Shown in pieces: positions 35,618-44,022 of a stretch of 64,000 nucleotides of DNA. Numbering within the stretch: the stretch's first letter is position 1; every line of letters begins with the position of its first letter. The notes beneath the pieces were generated by a model, which saw only the letters and a program-made list of their open reading frames with translations, ran no database searches and had not been told where the DNA came from. Source of the stretch: Thermoplasmata archaeon (GTDB lineage: Archaea; Thermoplasmatota; Thermoplasmata; Thermoplasmatales; GCA-001856825); assembly GCA_021792255.1 (NCBI GenBank), contig JAJYUZ010000001.1, forward strand, positions 434,001 to 498,000, given 5' to 3'. The translations under genes and the position numbers were made by a program.

Positions 35618-36797
35618 CGATCTCCTGAGCTTGCTCCTCTGGAATCACCACTACGCCGGAATAATCCGCGATTATGTAGTCTCCCGTTCTTATCTTCCTT
35701 CCGCTGATTTCTATCTCGCTACCAATTTCACCAAAACCTTTTGGATCTCCGGCATTGGAAGAAACGTATCTGGAAAACGCCGGAAAAGGAATATTTATTA
35801 TTGTATCCAAGTCCCTTATTGCTCCCCAGATTACGACCCCCCTGACCCTCTTAGTGACTGCACTCCAAGACGCCAGCTCTCCCCATATAGCATCCTCTCC
35901 CCCATCGGCGTCAATGACTATTATGTCCCCTTCCTTTGCGTGATCTATCGCCTCTACTGGCTTTGCCCAGTCACCGTTCACCGTCTTGACTGTCAACGCT
36001 CTTCCCACTATCTTTGTTCCTGGCTTGATCCTAGGAATTATTCCGTGAATTGCTCCTTCCCTGTGCATAGCATCGGAAACGTTGCACGAAGAAACGGTCG
36101 ATAGTGCTTCGATGATCTCGTTCTTGGAATATTTCTTGTACATCTCCCCGTGTTCTGCCACTCCAGTTGCCATAACTCTCTTTATCGATGCAGTCTCCTC
36201 GGTGACGTTCGGAGCCTTGGTTATCGCTCCACCAACGATTATGATCGAGGCTCCTCTCTTGATAACTTCTGGTATGGATTCCTTGTTCAGTCCCCCCGCC
36301 ACAGCTACTGGTACTTTAGTCACTGCAACCACTTTCTCGAGAATCTTTAAGGGGTTCTTGCCTATCATCTGCATGTCTATTCCAACGTGTTCGCAAAAAT
36401 ATTTTACTCCCAATTTTTCGAGCTGCCCTACCCTCTCTTCGACGTTTTCCACCTGAAGAAGGTCGATCATTATTTCTGCGCCATACTTCTTTCCGGCCTT
36501 TACTGCCTCCGTGATGGTAGGGTCGTCACTTATACCGAGTATGGTAACTACCTGAGCTCCGCTCTTTGCCGCGAGTTCGGTCTCAAATCCTCCGACGTCA
36601 GCAGTTTTCATGTCCGCGACGATTATCTTGTTTGGGAAATTTTTCTTTATTTCCCTTATTGCCTGCATCCCCTCGCTCTTTATCAGAGGGGTTCCCACCT
36701 CAATCCAGTCTGCTCCACCTTCTACCGCTTCCTTTGCCACCTGTAGCGCTCTGTGAAGATTCTCAAAATCCAAGGCTACCTGAAGAACAGGTTCCAT
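35505..36797 (-). CDS. 3-Hexulose-6-phosphate synthase fused to an RraA-like domain
   Basis: A 430-residue two-domain protein. Residues 1-210 form a HPS barrel (LQVALDF, DWIEVGTPLIKSEG, VADMKTADVGG, VAGGLNKESIP). Residues 225-410 form an RraA/HMG-aldolase-like domain (SDAMHREGAI, DADGGEDAIWGEL, GVVIWGAIRD). This fusion is known in archaea. HPS interconverts hexulose-6-phosphate with ribulose-5-phosphate plus formaldehyde and supplies pentose phosphate where the oxidative pathway is absent. The RraA part may be an aldolase/decarboxylase. It overlaps the membrane-protein gene by 113 bp tail to tail. Confidence 0.9.
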   Translation of the reverse strand: MEPVLQVALDFENLHRALQVAKEAVEGGADWIEVGTPLIKSEGMQAIREIKKNFPNKIIVADMKTADVGGFETELAAKSGAQVVTILGISDDPTITEAVKAGKKYGAEIMIDLLQVENVEERVGQLEKLGVKYFCEHVGIDMQMIGKNPLKILEKVVAVTKVPVAVAGGLNKESIPEVIKRGASIIIVGGAITKAPNVTEETASIKRVMATGVAEHGEMYKKYSKNEIIEALSTVSSCNVSDAMHREGAIHGIIPRIKPGTKIVGRALTVKTVNGDWAKPVEAIDHAKEGDIIVIDADGGEDAIWGELASWSAVTKRVRGVVIWGAIRDLDTIINIPFPAFSRYVSSNAGDPKGFGEIGSEIEISGRKIRTGDYIIADYSGVVVIPEEQAQEIANRAVDVAERENRLREEIKRGSTLSSVQKLEKWEKVG

Positions 36798-37061
36798 AAT
36801 ATCGCCGTTTAAAATTGAGAATAACTACTTTAAGTTATCATGCAATCGGGACCTAACTTGTAGTTCCGAATCTTTTGTTTTAAAACTACAGAAGAGCATC
36901 AAAAGATATGCCCACTTCTGTCACAGATCTGATTGAGAAAAAGTTTGAGCTCCGTATAAGCATTAAGGCTCACATCAATGATTGATTGTAACGCGCACAA
37001 GCGTTAGAGGTCTGAAACCCACTCTGATCCTTCCGATATCTGTGGTGCTGATCCAGGAGGA
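36798..37061. other. 264-bp gap between hps-rraA and nop5
   Basis: No gene seen. Two short perfect inverted repeats lie close together: AACGC-GCACAA-GCGTT (about 36990-37005) and TGATCC-AGGA-GGATCA (about 37051-37066), the latter at the nop5 stop codon. They may be terminator-like RNA hairpins. No clear C/D-box RNA could be defined, although the gap is next to nop5. Confidence 0.3.
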
Positions 37062-37859
37062 TCAATTCTTCGTGTTCTTCCTTATTTCTTCAATTCTCTT
37101 CTTAAGTTTTACATCAGATTCCGATGCAATTCCGACAAGATCTGCCCTTGCGGCCTTCACTATCGCATTCGAGTACGCTCTCGATATTCTTCCTGAACTC
37201 CCCCTTGGCGCTTTGTATATGTCTGGAATCTCATAAATCAGGCCGTGTTTCGGTGGCGTACCTCGTCCCTTCCTGAACCTGAAGAATGCCTTTTCTGCAC
37301 CTATTATCTGCACCGTGCTCGCCGAACTAAGTGCCAGATTTCTGATTCCTCTAAATGACTTTAGCAGTCTTGCGGCAACCTTGTAACCAACGACCTTCTT
37401 TAGGTTTGGAGCTGCCCTCTCGACGTACTCATCCAGGGACTCTTCCAGCTCTTTGCTAAACCCCCTCACCTCAGTAAGTATCTTTCCAAGCTGATCCGAA
37501 AAGTCGCTCTTTACAGAGGTCGCATACTTCATGAAGACGGAAGTTTCTTCGGTTTTCTGCTCCAGAAAGTTCTCGAACTTTTCCATTTCGTCTAGAGTCG
37601 TGATTATTTTTTCGATTAACTGATCTTCAGTCAACTTTGTGGAAAGCAGTTTTTTGTTAAGTAGCTCGAGACTTTCCCTTAGAACGGTATAGTCAACACC
37701 TTTCTTGTTGAACTTAGAAGAAAGGGAAACCGATTCACCGTTGTAGTCCGCTTTTCCATTTTGGATTATGTCTATATAGATTGTTGCAAACTCTTCCCTT
37801 GTCAAAGGATATTCCTTTCCCTCTCCCTTGAGTTTGTCGACCGAAACCAGATAAAGCAT
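37062..37859 (-). CDS. nop5: Nop5/Nop56/58 C/D-box sRNP core protein, short form
   Basis: A 265-residue protein whose C-terminal half is the Nop domain: APNLKKVVGYKVAARLL, LALSSASTVQIIGAEKAFFR and PPKHGLIYEIPDI are unmistakable. The N-terminal part is much shorter than in typical archaeal Nop5 (about 370-400 residues). The coiled-coil segment is kept in outline (about 75-140). It binds L7Ae-C/D RNA and recruits fibrillarin for 2'-O-methylation. Fibrillarin, usually next door, is not in the window. Confidence 0.9.
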   Translation of the reverse strand: MLYLVSVDKLKGEGKEYPLTREEFATIYIDIIQNGKADYNGESVSLSSKFNKKGVDYTVLRESLELLNKKLLSTKLTEDQLIEKIITTLDEMEKFENFLEQKTEETSVFMKYATSVKSDFSDQLGKILTEVRGFSKELEESLDEYVERAAPNLKKVVGYKVAARLLKSFRGIRNLALSSASTVQIIGAEKAFFRFRKGRGTPPKHGLIYEIPDIYKAPRGSSGRISRAYSNAIVKAARADLVGIASESDVKLKKRIEEIRKNTKN

Positions 37860-38626
37860 TATTCATTGAAAAATGGCAAAGATAAATACTTTCGTGAGTG
37901 TTTGTGTGTTTTCATAGATGAGAACGGCGGATTGAGGAACGGATTCTATGGACGGAAAATGAAGACGAGGTTTGGGGAGATAGACGACCTCACCGTTCCC
38001 AGTGACAAGGAAGGGATATTCAGATTTGCCGCTTATCCGACGGTCGCGTGGGTTTTTTCACCTGGTACGTCCACAAGGGACTTGGTATCTTTGTTGTGAT
38101 CAGTGGTACTGATCCGAACACAGGTCTGCCTATCATACTGATTCCTTGGCTTTCCTTTTGATTATTAGGTCAAAAAATCGCGTTCGAAACTATGGCGTCG
38201 CTCTCTACGAGAGAAAGGAAAATTTGGAATAAGAAAGAGAATTGGTTGTCACAAAATGGTGCGCTTATTACAGTTTAAATCAGAGAAGACATATGCACTG
38301 AAAGATTAGAAACAGATTTGGTTCAATTAAAGAGTTCTTTCTACCGTGTTTCCAAGGTTCTACTCTCTCACAGAGCTTCCGGAGAAAGTATTCCACGAGG
38401 CCGTAAAATAAGTAGTTCCTCTTGACCAAAGGGCCCCGAACTGAAGGTGTAACAAAAGTCCCAACCCCGCACAATAATAACGATTGAATACAGGAAGTAG
38501 TTCGAGACCACAAAGTCCTGTCCTTATATTCAACTGGTCACATGATGATACAAGACTGTCATTTATAGAGGTATGAATTCTTTACTAAAAGTAAAGATAT
38601 AATACCACAATTCCATATATTATAAG
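37860..38626. other. 767-bp degenerate zone before the vapBC pair
   Basis: No intact gene. It contains the IS256-type scrap listed separately. The rest has only unsupported frames, including a minus-strand frame at 38280-38513 that matches nothing I recognise. A TATA-like AAGATATAATACC at about 38595-38607 precedes vapB by about 25 nt and is its likely promoter. Confidence 0.5.
37932..38039 (+). pseudogene. IS256 (Mutator)-type transposase fragment
   Basis: Thirty-six codons read LRNGFYGRKMKTRFGEI, a short insertion, then TVPSDKEGIFRF. This matches the N-terminal RNGYYxRxxxTRxGxIxxxVPRDREGxFxP block of Mutator-family (IS256) transposases. Nothing before or after continues the transposase and no inverted repeats were found, so it is a relic. 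Confidence 0.6.
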
Positions 38627-38854
38627 ATGGTAAAGAAAGGGACTATAAGTTCGAAGGGACAGATTACGTTGCCCAAAGTGTTGAGAGAAAAATACCATTT
38701 CAATGCTGGGGAGACAGTTGTGATGCTTGATTCTGGAGACGGTATTTTGATAAAGCACCCCCGAGAATCGCTTCGTGGACTTCTGAAAGAAGAAATTGAT
38801 ATTGACAAATTTGAAAAAGAATTAAAGAAACTTCGAAAAGAGTGGACAACATGA
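38627..38854 (+). CDS. vapB: VapB-type antitoxin, AbrB/SpoVT fold
   Basis: A 75-residue protein. The N-terminal swapped-hairpin DNA-binding domain is clear in GTISSKGQITLPKVLREKYHFNAG. The C-terminal helix (about 50-75, Lys/Glu-rich) would wrap the toxin. It is the first gene of a vapBC pair; its stop overlaps the toxin start (ATGA). AbrB-type antitoxins usually repress their own operon. Confidence 0.9.
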   Translation: MVKKGTISSKGQITLPKVLREKYHFNAGETVVMLDSGDGILIKHPRESLRGLLKEEIDIDKFEKELKKLRKEWTT

Positions 38855-39252
38855 CGGACTTCCTCATGGATACAGTTGCGCTTGTTCACTATCTTGAAGA
38901 TAATTTGCCACGCTCGGCTGAGTCTGCAGTTGATCAGGCAGAAAGAGGAAAGGGATCTCTGCTTCTACCTCAAATAGTCTTGGGTGAGTTCATCTATATC
39001 ACACTAAAAGGTCGATTAAACATCCCAAATCCTATTAGTTCAATCGGACAGATTATAGATCAACTCAGAGGCTCTCCACTATTTTCAATTTCGTCCATGC
39101 CCCTGGAAGCATGGGATATCTTTACGCAACTAAAGGTTCCTGAATTACACGATCGCATGATTGCGGCAGAAGCTTTGGCGAGAGATCTTCCCGTAATTTC
39201 AAATGATCCGTCATTGGCTTCTGTAAAGGATCTTAAGATAATCTGGAAATAA
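38851..39252 (+). CDS. vapC: VapC-type PIN-domain ribonuclease toxin
   Basis: A PIN protein of 133 residues from ATG 38851, which overlaps the antitoxin stop by 4 bp. The frame is open from an ATG at 38842, but the ATGA junction is preferred. Acidic active-site positions are present: Asp in FLMDTVALVHYLE, Glu in VLGEFIYITL, Asp in ELHDRMIAAEAL and Asp in ISNDPSLAS. It cleaves RNA when freed from VapB. Confidence 0.9.
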   Translation: MTDFLMDTVALVHYLEDNLPRSAESAVDQAERGKGSLLLPQIVLGEFIYITLKGRLNIPNPISSIGQIIDQLRGSPLFSISSMPLEAWDIFTQLKVPELHDRMIAAEALARDLPVISNDPSLASVKDLKIIWK

Positions 39253-39387
39253 TAGGATTTGGTCATTGCAAGCCATTCAACCACTCTTCTACATAGAAAT
39301 TGTTTTACTGGGAAAGAGAATGTTTATCCAGAATTTTGGTCGCAGAGTTCCCTTTCAAGTATATATAACAAATGTGAATTAAGAGAA

Positions 39388-39840
39388 GTGAAAGCACCAG
39401 ACTTTGATTCGTTGTTCAAAGAATTTGAAAGTGAATTGAAAGTTCAAAAAGAGGATATCGCATTGTTTGTGGTTCGATTCCTTAACACGAAGATCCCGCA
39501 CTACAACTGGGTTGGAATCTATATGATAGATGGTGAGAACCTTGTGCTGCGAACTTATTCTGGCCCTAAAGAGACAGAGCATACAAGGATAAAAGTGGGC
39601 GACGGGATATGCGGACTTGCAGCAAAAGAAGAGCTTACGGTGATAGTACCAGACGTTTCAAAGGATTCGAGATATATCGCTTGCTTCCCGGAGACAAAAT
39701 CTGAGTTGGTCGCCCCCATCTTTAAGGAAGGGAAAGTGACTGGTGAAGTAGACATAGACAGTGATTTTGTCAATCCATTCACCAATCAAGACAAACATTT
39801 CCTTGATAGAATAATAAACTTAATAGGGAGAAGGCTATAA
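39388..39840 (+). CDS. GAF-domain protein, free methionine-(R)-sulfoxide reductase-like
   Basis: A single GAF domain, 150 residues from GTG 39388. The frame is open from 39259, but AAGTATATATAACA at 39357-39369 is a strong TATA box 25 nt before this GTG, so a leaderless GTG start is preferred. Conserved blocks are [50 protein letters not shown] and GEVDIDSD. The Cys in GICG and IACF match two of the three redox cysteines of fRMsr; the third is not seen, so activity may differ. Confidence 0.8.
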   Translation: MKAPDFDSLFKEFESELKVQKEDIALFVVRFLNTKIPHYNWVGIYMIDGENLVLRTYSGPKETEHTRIKVGDGICGLAAKEELTVIVPDVSKDSRYIACFPETKSELVAPIFKEGKVTGEVDIDSDFVNPFTNQDKHFLDRIINLIGRRL

Positions 39841-39899
39841 CTAAAAAAGGGAGATTTGTGACAGTTTCAAGTATTGTTAAGTATTCCACAGGTGGTATA

Positions 39900-40091
39900 A
39901 TGGCGAATAAAAAGTATTCTAAATATGAAAAAGCTAGGATAGTTGGTGCAAGGGCTCTTCAGATTTCCATGGGAGCGCCCATCATCATAGAAATTCCAAA
40001 AGATGTCATAGACCCATTAAAGATTGCTCTCGTCGAGTATGACAACGACGCTATACCGATGACCGTAAAAAGGAAAACTCGGGCGAAGTAG
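39900..40091 (+). CDS. rpoK: RNA polymerase subunit Rpo6 (K)
   Basis: A 63-residue protein with [18 protein letters not shown], the universal omega/RPB6 motif, followed by [13 protein letters not shown] 39900 is preferred over the upstream ATG 39858 because AGGTGGTATA lies just before it and it gives the normal Rpo6 length. It stabilises the RNAP clamp/assembly. The following gene starts 5 bp downstream. Confidence 0.93.
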   Translation: MANKKYSKYEKARIVGARALQISMGAPIIIEIPKDVIDPLKIALVEYDNDAIPMTVKRKTRAK

Positions 40092-40096
40092 ATTTT

Positions 40097-40480
40097 ATGA
40101 AGAACTGGAGCGGGCACATCATTTTCCCACAAAACTTTGAATGGAAGCAACTCGAGAAAAGCTTCCGGGGAATGATGGAACTCTTCTTCAAGGAAACGAA
40201 CGAGATGGAAGATGAGCCTGATCACAGGGACGTGATCATAATGCTCAACATGCAGGACATAAAGAACAATAGGAAGCCAGAGGGATATACCAGGGAAGGA
40301 AAACTGAGAATGATTTTCCCCCTAGACAAGAAGGAAATTACTATCCTTGCAGGACTGCCAGAAACGTACGTCAGAGACGTATCGGAAGACATAAGCAAGT
40401 ATCTGCTCACAAAGAAAATCAGGCACATTCTGGAATTTGACCAGATGAAGTATACTGCTTACAGAAAGAAAAGAAAGTGA
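40097..40480 (+). CDS. Hypothetical protein co-transcribed with rpoK
   Basis: 127 residues, family not recognised. The protein is alpha/beta and charged, with WSGHIIFPQNFEWKQLEKSFRGM at the start, a middle block REGKLRMIFPLDKKEITILAG, and a basic C-terminus (YTAYRKKRK). No membrane segment. The 5-bp spacing to rpoK implies one transcript and possibly a role in RNA or transcription. Confidence 0.6.
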   Translation: MKNWSGHIIFPQNFEWKQLEKSFRGMMELFFKETNEMEDEPDHRDVIIMLNMQDIKNNRKPEGYTREGKLRMIFPLDKKEITILAGLPETYVRDVSEDISKYLLTKKIRHILEFDQMKYTAYRKKRK

Positions 40481-40760
40481 TTAGAACTCTGCGAAGCAAT
40501 AAATTTTTTGCTGTGGCTCTTTACGCATTTATATGAGCCAATATCATCTGGATCATTCCTGAGGGTTTTACCATTCTTATGGTTTAGAGTATATACTTCT
40601 AAGTAATTTATTCAAAATTAAAAGCAAAAGCTGAGCTGACGAAAATACAAGGTGATAAGGAGTTTAGCCTTTTTGTAAAGGAAGTCTCTGGAAAGCCGTC
40701 CGTACCTGCTACACAACTAGCTGATCTATATTGAGAAATCCCGTGATTGTTCTCGATGCA
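40481..40760. other. 280-bp gap with a short orphan frame
   Basis: A short plus-strand open frame ends at 40734 (reads AELTKIQGDKEFSLFVKEV then GKPSVPATQLADLY). It lacks a start codon context and a recognisable family, so it may be a gene remnant. No promoter or repeat is convincing. Confidence 0.25.
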
Positions 40761-41906
40761 TCACGACAAGAACTGGACTATTCTCTCTGCACCTTCTTCT
40801 AGATCCTTGTCAGCAAGAGCGAAGGATAGTCTGACCCTGTTTTTCCCAGAGGGTCCAAATCCAGAACCCGGGGTGACTAGCACCTTCTTTTGTTCCAGGA
40901 GACCGGTCGAAAATTCTTCGCCGGTCATCCCATTTTTAAGTCTAGGAAATGCATAGAAGGCTCCGGCCGGTTTATTGAATTCTATCTTGTCACTCTTTGT
41001 AAGGATGGAATGAAGAATGTCTCTTCTTTTCTGGAATATCTTTTTAAGACTTTCTGGAAATGCAGGTTCGTCTATCGCCTTCAAGGCGGCATATTGTGAA
41101 ACGGACGGAGCGCAGGTGATCGTGTGCTGCTGGTACGCGTCCATGTAGGATGTGAATTCTGGTGGAGAGATCAGATATCCGATCCTCCATCCCGTCATGG
41201 CGTGACTCTTTGAGAATCCGTTGATGATGAACGATCTCTCTCCCATCTCTGGATATGAGAGTATGGAAATGTGCTTACCTTCGTAGATTATCTTTTCATA
41301 GAGCTCGTCCGATACAACGTATAGATCGTTGTCTGCGGCCACTTCGGCGATACTCTTGATGTCTTGACTGGATGCGACCCAGCCGTGGGGATTGGATGGT
41401 GAATTTATAATGATCATCTTCGTCTTGTCGTCTATCTTCTCTTTGAGTCCTTCTATGTCTGGACTACCGTCACTCTTTGACGGAAAATATTTGGGTATTC
41501 CCCCAGCTATCTTGATTATCTCCGGATAAGATACAAAACTGGGGTCCTGTATCAGAACGTTGTCCCCAGGTTCTATAACTGCTTGCACGGCCATATTGAT
41601 TGCAAACTTTGCAGGAGTGACAATCACGTTGCCGCTCTTTATGTCCTTCCCCGTCATTCCGTGATACTTCTGTGCCACCTTGTCCCTTAACTCCTTGATT
41701 CCCAGAGAAGATGTGTAATGGGTCTTCCCCTCTCTTGCTTTCTTCGCTGCAAAATCTATAACGTCTTCGGGAGTCGTTGCATCCGGCTCTCCTACGCCGA
41801 ACGATATTGGGTTCTCTCCCTTTTCCTTGAGTTCTGCGAACTTGTTGTTGAGCGAAACTGTCGGAGAGGGAAGTATTGCTTTAAACCTTGACGATACCAT
41901 TTCCAC
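40761..41906 (-). CDS. Class I/II aminotransferase (aspartate aminotransferase-like)
   Basis: A 381-residue fold-I PLP aminotransferase. Landmarks are SPSNPHGWVAS, VVSDELYEKIIYEG, the PLP Lys in NGFSKSHAMTGWRIGY and the substrate-binding Arg in NRVRLSFAL. It belongs to the aspartate/aromatic aminotransferase group common in archaea; substrate not fixed. The frame starts with GTG at 41906 (ATG two codons later). AATTTAAATATTG at about 41923-41935 fits a near-leaderless start. Confidence 0.88.
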   Translation of the reverse strand: MEMVSSRFKAILPSPTVSLNNKFAELKEKGENPISFGVGEPDATTPEDVIDFAAKKAREGKTHYTSSLGIKELRDKVAQKYHGMTGKDIKSGNVIVTPAKFAINMAVQAVIEPGDNVLIQDPSFVSYPEIIKIAGGIPKYFPSKSDGSPDIEGLKEKIDDKTKMIIINSPSNPHGWVASSQDIKSIAEVAADNDLYVVSDELYEKIIYEGKHISILSYPEMGERSFIINGFSKSHAMTGWRIGYLISPPEFTSYMDAYQQHTITCAPSVSQYAALKAIDEPAFPESLKKIFQKRRDILHSILTKSDKIEFNKPAGAFYAFPRLKNGMTGEEFSTGLLEQKKVLVTPGSGFGPSGKNRVRLSFALADKDLEEGAERIVQFLS

Positions 41907-42138
41907 TTCATGTTCCTTTCAATATTTAAATTTCTGACCCTTCGGATGCTACTTATCTCATTCCTTCGGTGCTGTCCACCGGGTGCATAGAATGGAAATG
42001 TTTGGTTCTTCCTTTATATCTACTGACCTCCTTCCAACAAAGGTACTTGCCCTAATTCCTAGAGTACCTTTTGAGCAAAACAGAAGGGCTTTCCGTTTCG
42101 TTCAGAAAAAGTAAATAAATAAATCGGTTTTTAGTAAT

Positions 42139-42894
42139 GTGTCCATCCAGGTCAATTCTCTTAGCAAATTTTACGGGGATAAGCAGGTGCTATCTGATTT
42201 CTCTATAGAGATTAAAACCGGAGAAATCCACGGTATCCTGGGACCTAACGGATCCGGCAAGACTACCCTCCTAAAGATAATGGCCGGCATTTCACAATTC
42301 GATAAGGGAACGGTCACTGTGGGCGGAGTTGACGCAAAGTCTGATCAAATAGGTGTGAGGAAGATTGTCGGTTATGTTCCGGAGACCCCGTGGCTCTACG
42401 AAAGTCTTACACCTTACGAATATTTCAGCTTCATTGGCTCGATTAGAGAGATTCCTAATGATATCGCGGAGCGAAGAGCGAATGATCTTACCAAGGCGTT
42501 TGGAATGGAAGAGTACAATGACCAATTCATAGGGAGCCTGTCCTTTGGAACCAAACAAAAAGTCTCGATCATTGCCTCTCTGATACACGCTCCAAAAATA
42601 CTGATACTAGACGAAAGCATCAATGGGCTTGATCCTCAGTCTGCAAAGATATTCAGAGATCTGCTGAGGAGCCTTGCTCAGGACGGCATGACTGTCGTCT
42701 TCTCGACCCACATCCTGGAAATTGCTGAAAACGTGTGCAACGAAATTGCCATAATGAATACGGGTAAAATCGTGGCAGAGGGAAGAACAGAAGAACTTTT
42801 AAAAGAAAGAAATCTGGAAGACGTTTTCATTGGCCTCACCTCTACGGAAGATATCAGTTCTGTGGTGAACGCGTTAAGGGGAACTTTACGCTAG
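42139..42894 (+). CDS. Orphan ABC transporter ATP-binding protein
   Basis: A 251-residue ABC ATPase with Walker A GPNGSGKTT, Q-loop YVPETPWLYE, signature LSFGTKQK (for LSGGQ) and Walker B ILILDESINGLDP, H-loop STHILE. The pattern is that of ABC-2 type exporters. No permease is adjacent, so the partner is encoded elsewhere. The start is GTG 42139, about 25 nt after AGTAAATAAATAAA, indicating a leaderless message. Confidence 0.88.
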   Translation: MSIQVNSLSKFYGDKQVLSDFSIEIKTGEIHGILGPNGSGKTTLLKIMAGISQFDKGTVTVGGVDAKSDQIGVRKIVGYVPETPWLYESLTPYEYFSFIGSIREIPNDIAERRANDLTKAFGMEEYNDQFIGSLSFGTKQKVSIIASLIHAPKILILDESINGLDPQSAKIFRDLLRSLAQDGMTVVFSTHILEIAENVCNEIAIMNTGKIVAEGRTEELLKERNLEDVFIGLTSTEDISSVVNALRGTLR

Positions 42895-42936
42895 CCTTCG
42901 ACAAAATTATTAGTTGATGAACTTCATGCAATAGCT

Positions 42937-44022
42937 ATGTTATCATACAGCAAGATTTCTATTCCTCTAGTAAAACCATTCAAGACAAGTTTTGGAACTC
43001 AACTCACTCGAGATGCCATTTTGTTATTGTATCAAGACGGTGAGACCAGAGCATTCGCCGAGGCAGTCACAGAAAAGGGTCCGTATTACGGTTATGAGGA
43101 CAATTACACGGTTCTTCACGTAATGAACGACCATCTGAAAGGAATTTTTTCTCCTGATCTGGAACCGCATGAATTCAATGAGAAGGCCAGGAAGATTCGT
43201 GGACACAACATGGCAAAGGGTGCCGTGGAAATGTTGCTGTGGGATATTAACGCTAAGCGAGAAAGGAAACCTCTACACGAATTCCTGGGAAAGAGCAAGG
43301 GTTACGCAGATGTTGGAATTTCAATTGGAATGTCCACGATCGAAGACGAATTGAGGACCATAGAAGAATCCATAAAGAAGGGATTCAAGAGAATCAAAGT
43401 CAAGATTGAGAAGGGTTACAACGTAGAGTTGCTAAAGGCCATTAGAGAAAAATTTGGAGACGTCCCGATCAGCGCAGATGCAAATCAGGGGTTCACTAGG
43501 GCGGACTTCAAGCTCCTAAAAAAATTGGATGAATTCAATCTCGTGTACCTCGAACAACCTCTTCCGCTTGAGGACATCAACGGTCACGCCCTTCTGAAGA
43601 AGGAAATCAAGACTCCCATCTGCCTGGATGAAAGTATTGAATCCGTAGAATCAGCCATGAATGCGATTGAGAGGGGAGCGGTGGACGTCATAAACATTAA
43701 GCCTGGGAGAGTTGGAGGACTGCAGAATTCCCTTGACGTTATGGAAAAAGCCAAAGAGAACGACATAAAGATTTGGATAGGGGGGATGTTAGAGACCGGA
43801 ATTGGCAGATCATTCAACGTTTCATTGGCCGCTAATTCGTTGGTGAATATGCCTGGCGATACTTCGCCAAATTACAGATACTTTAAGAAGGACATAACGA
43901 ACGAGACCTTCGAAATGAAGGACGGCAAGATTTCACCGTTTAAGGGAGATGGAATTGGAGTATCCCTCGATTACGAATTCCTGAGTAAGGTGCAGATCGA
44001 AGGGGGCAGATTGCTTGATTGA
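42937..44022 (+). CDS. N-acylamino acid racemase / o-succinylbenzoate synthase-family enzyme
   Basis: A 361-residue enolase-superfamily enzyme of the OSBS/NSAR group. Catalytic residues: KVK (Lys154, Lys156), metal ligands Asp181, Glu206 and Asp231, and base Lys255 in INIKPGRVGG; GGMLETGIGR is typical of this group. It is distinct from the dipeptide epimerase at 17288. No menaquinone genes are nearby. It overlaps an M20 aminoacylase-type gene by 8 bp, the known arrangement of N-succinylamino acid racemase pathways that turn D- into L-amino acids. NSAR activity is therefore favoured. Confidence 0.85.
   Translation: MLSYSKISIPLVKPFKTSFGTQLTRDAILLLYQDGETRAFAEAVTEKGPYYGYEDNYTVLHVMNDHLKGIFSPDLEPHEFNEKARKIRGHNMAKGAVEMLLWDINAKRERKPLHEFLGKSKGYADVGISIGMSTIEDELRTIEESIKKGFKRIKVKIEKGYNVELLKAIREKFGDVPISADANQGFTRADFKLLKKLDEFNLVYLEQPLPLEDINGHALLKKEIKTPICLDESIESVESAMNAIERGAVDVINIKPGRVGGLQNSLDVMEKAKENDIKIWIGGMLETGIGRSFNVSLAANSLVNMPGDTSPNYRYFKKDITNETFEMKDGKISPFKGDGIGVSLDYEFLSKVQIEGGRLLD

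Noticed and set aside
36982..37061. Possible C/D-box RNA next to nop5
   Set aside because: CTGA boxes occur but no proper C box (RTGATGA) at the right distance, so it could not be defined.
38280..38513. Minus-strand frame of 77 codons in the decayed zone
   Set aside because: No family match, no promoter or ribosome site; possible IS remnant but not supportable.
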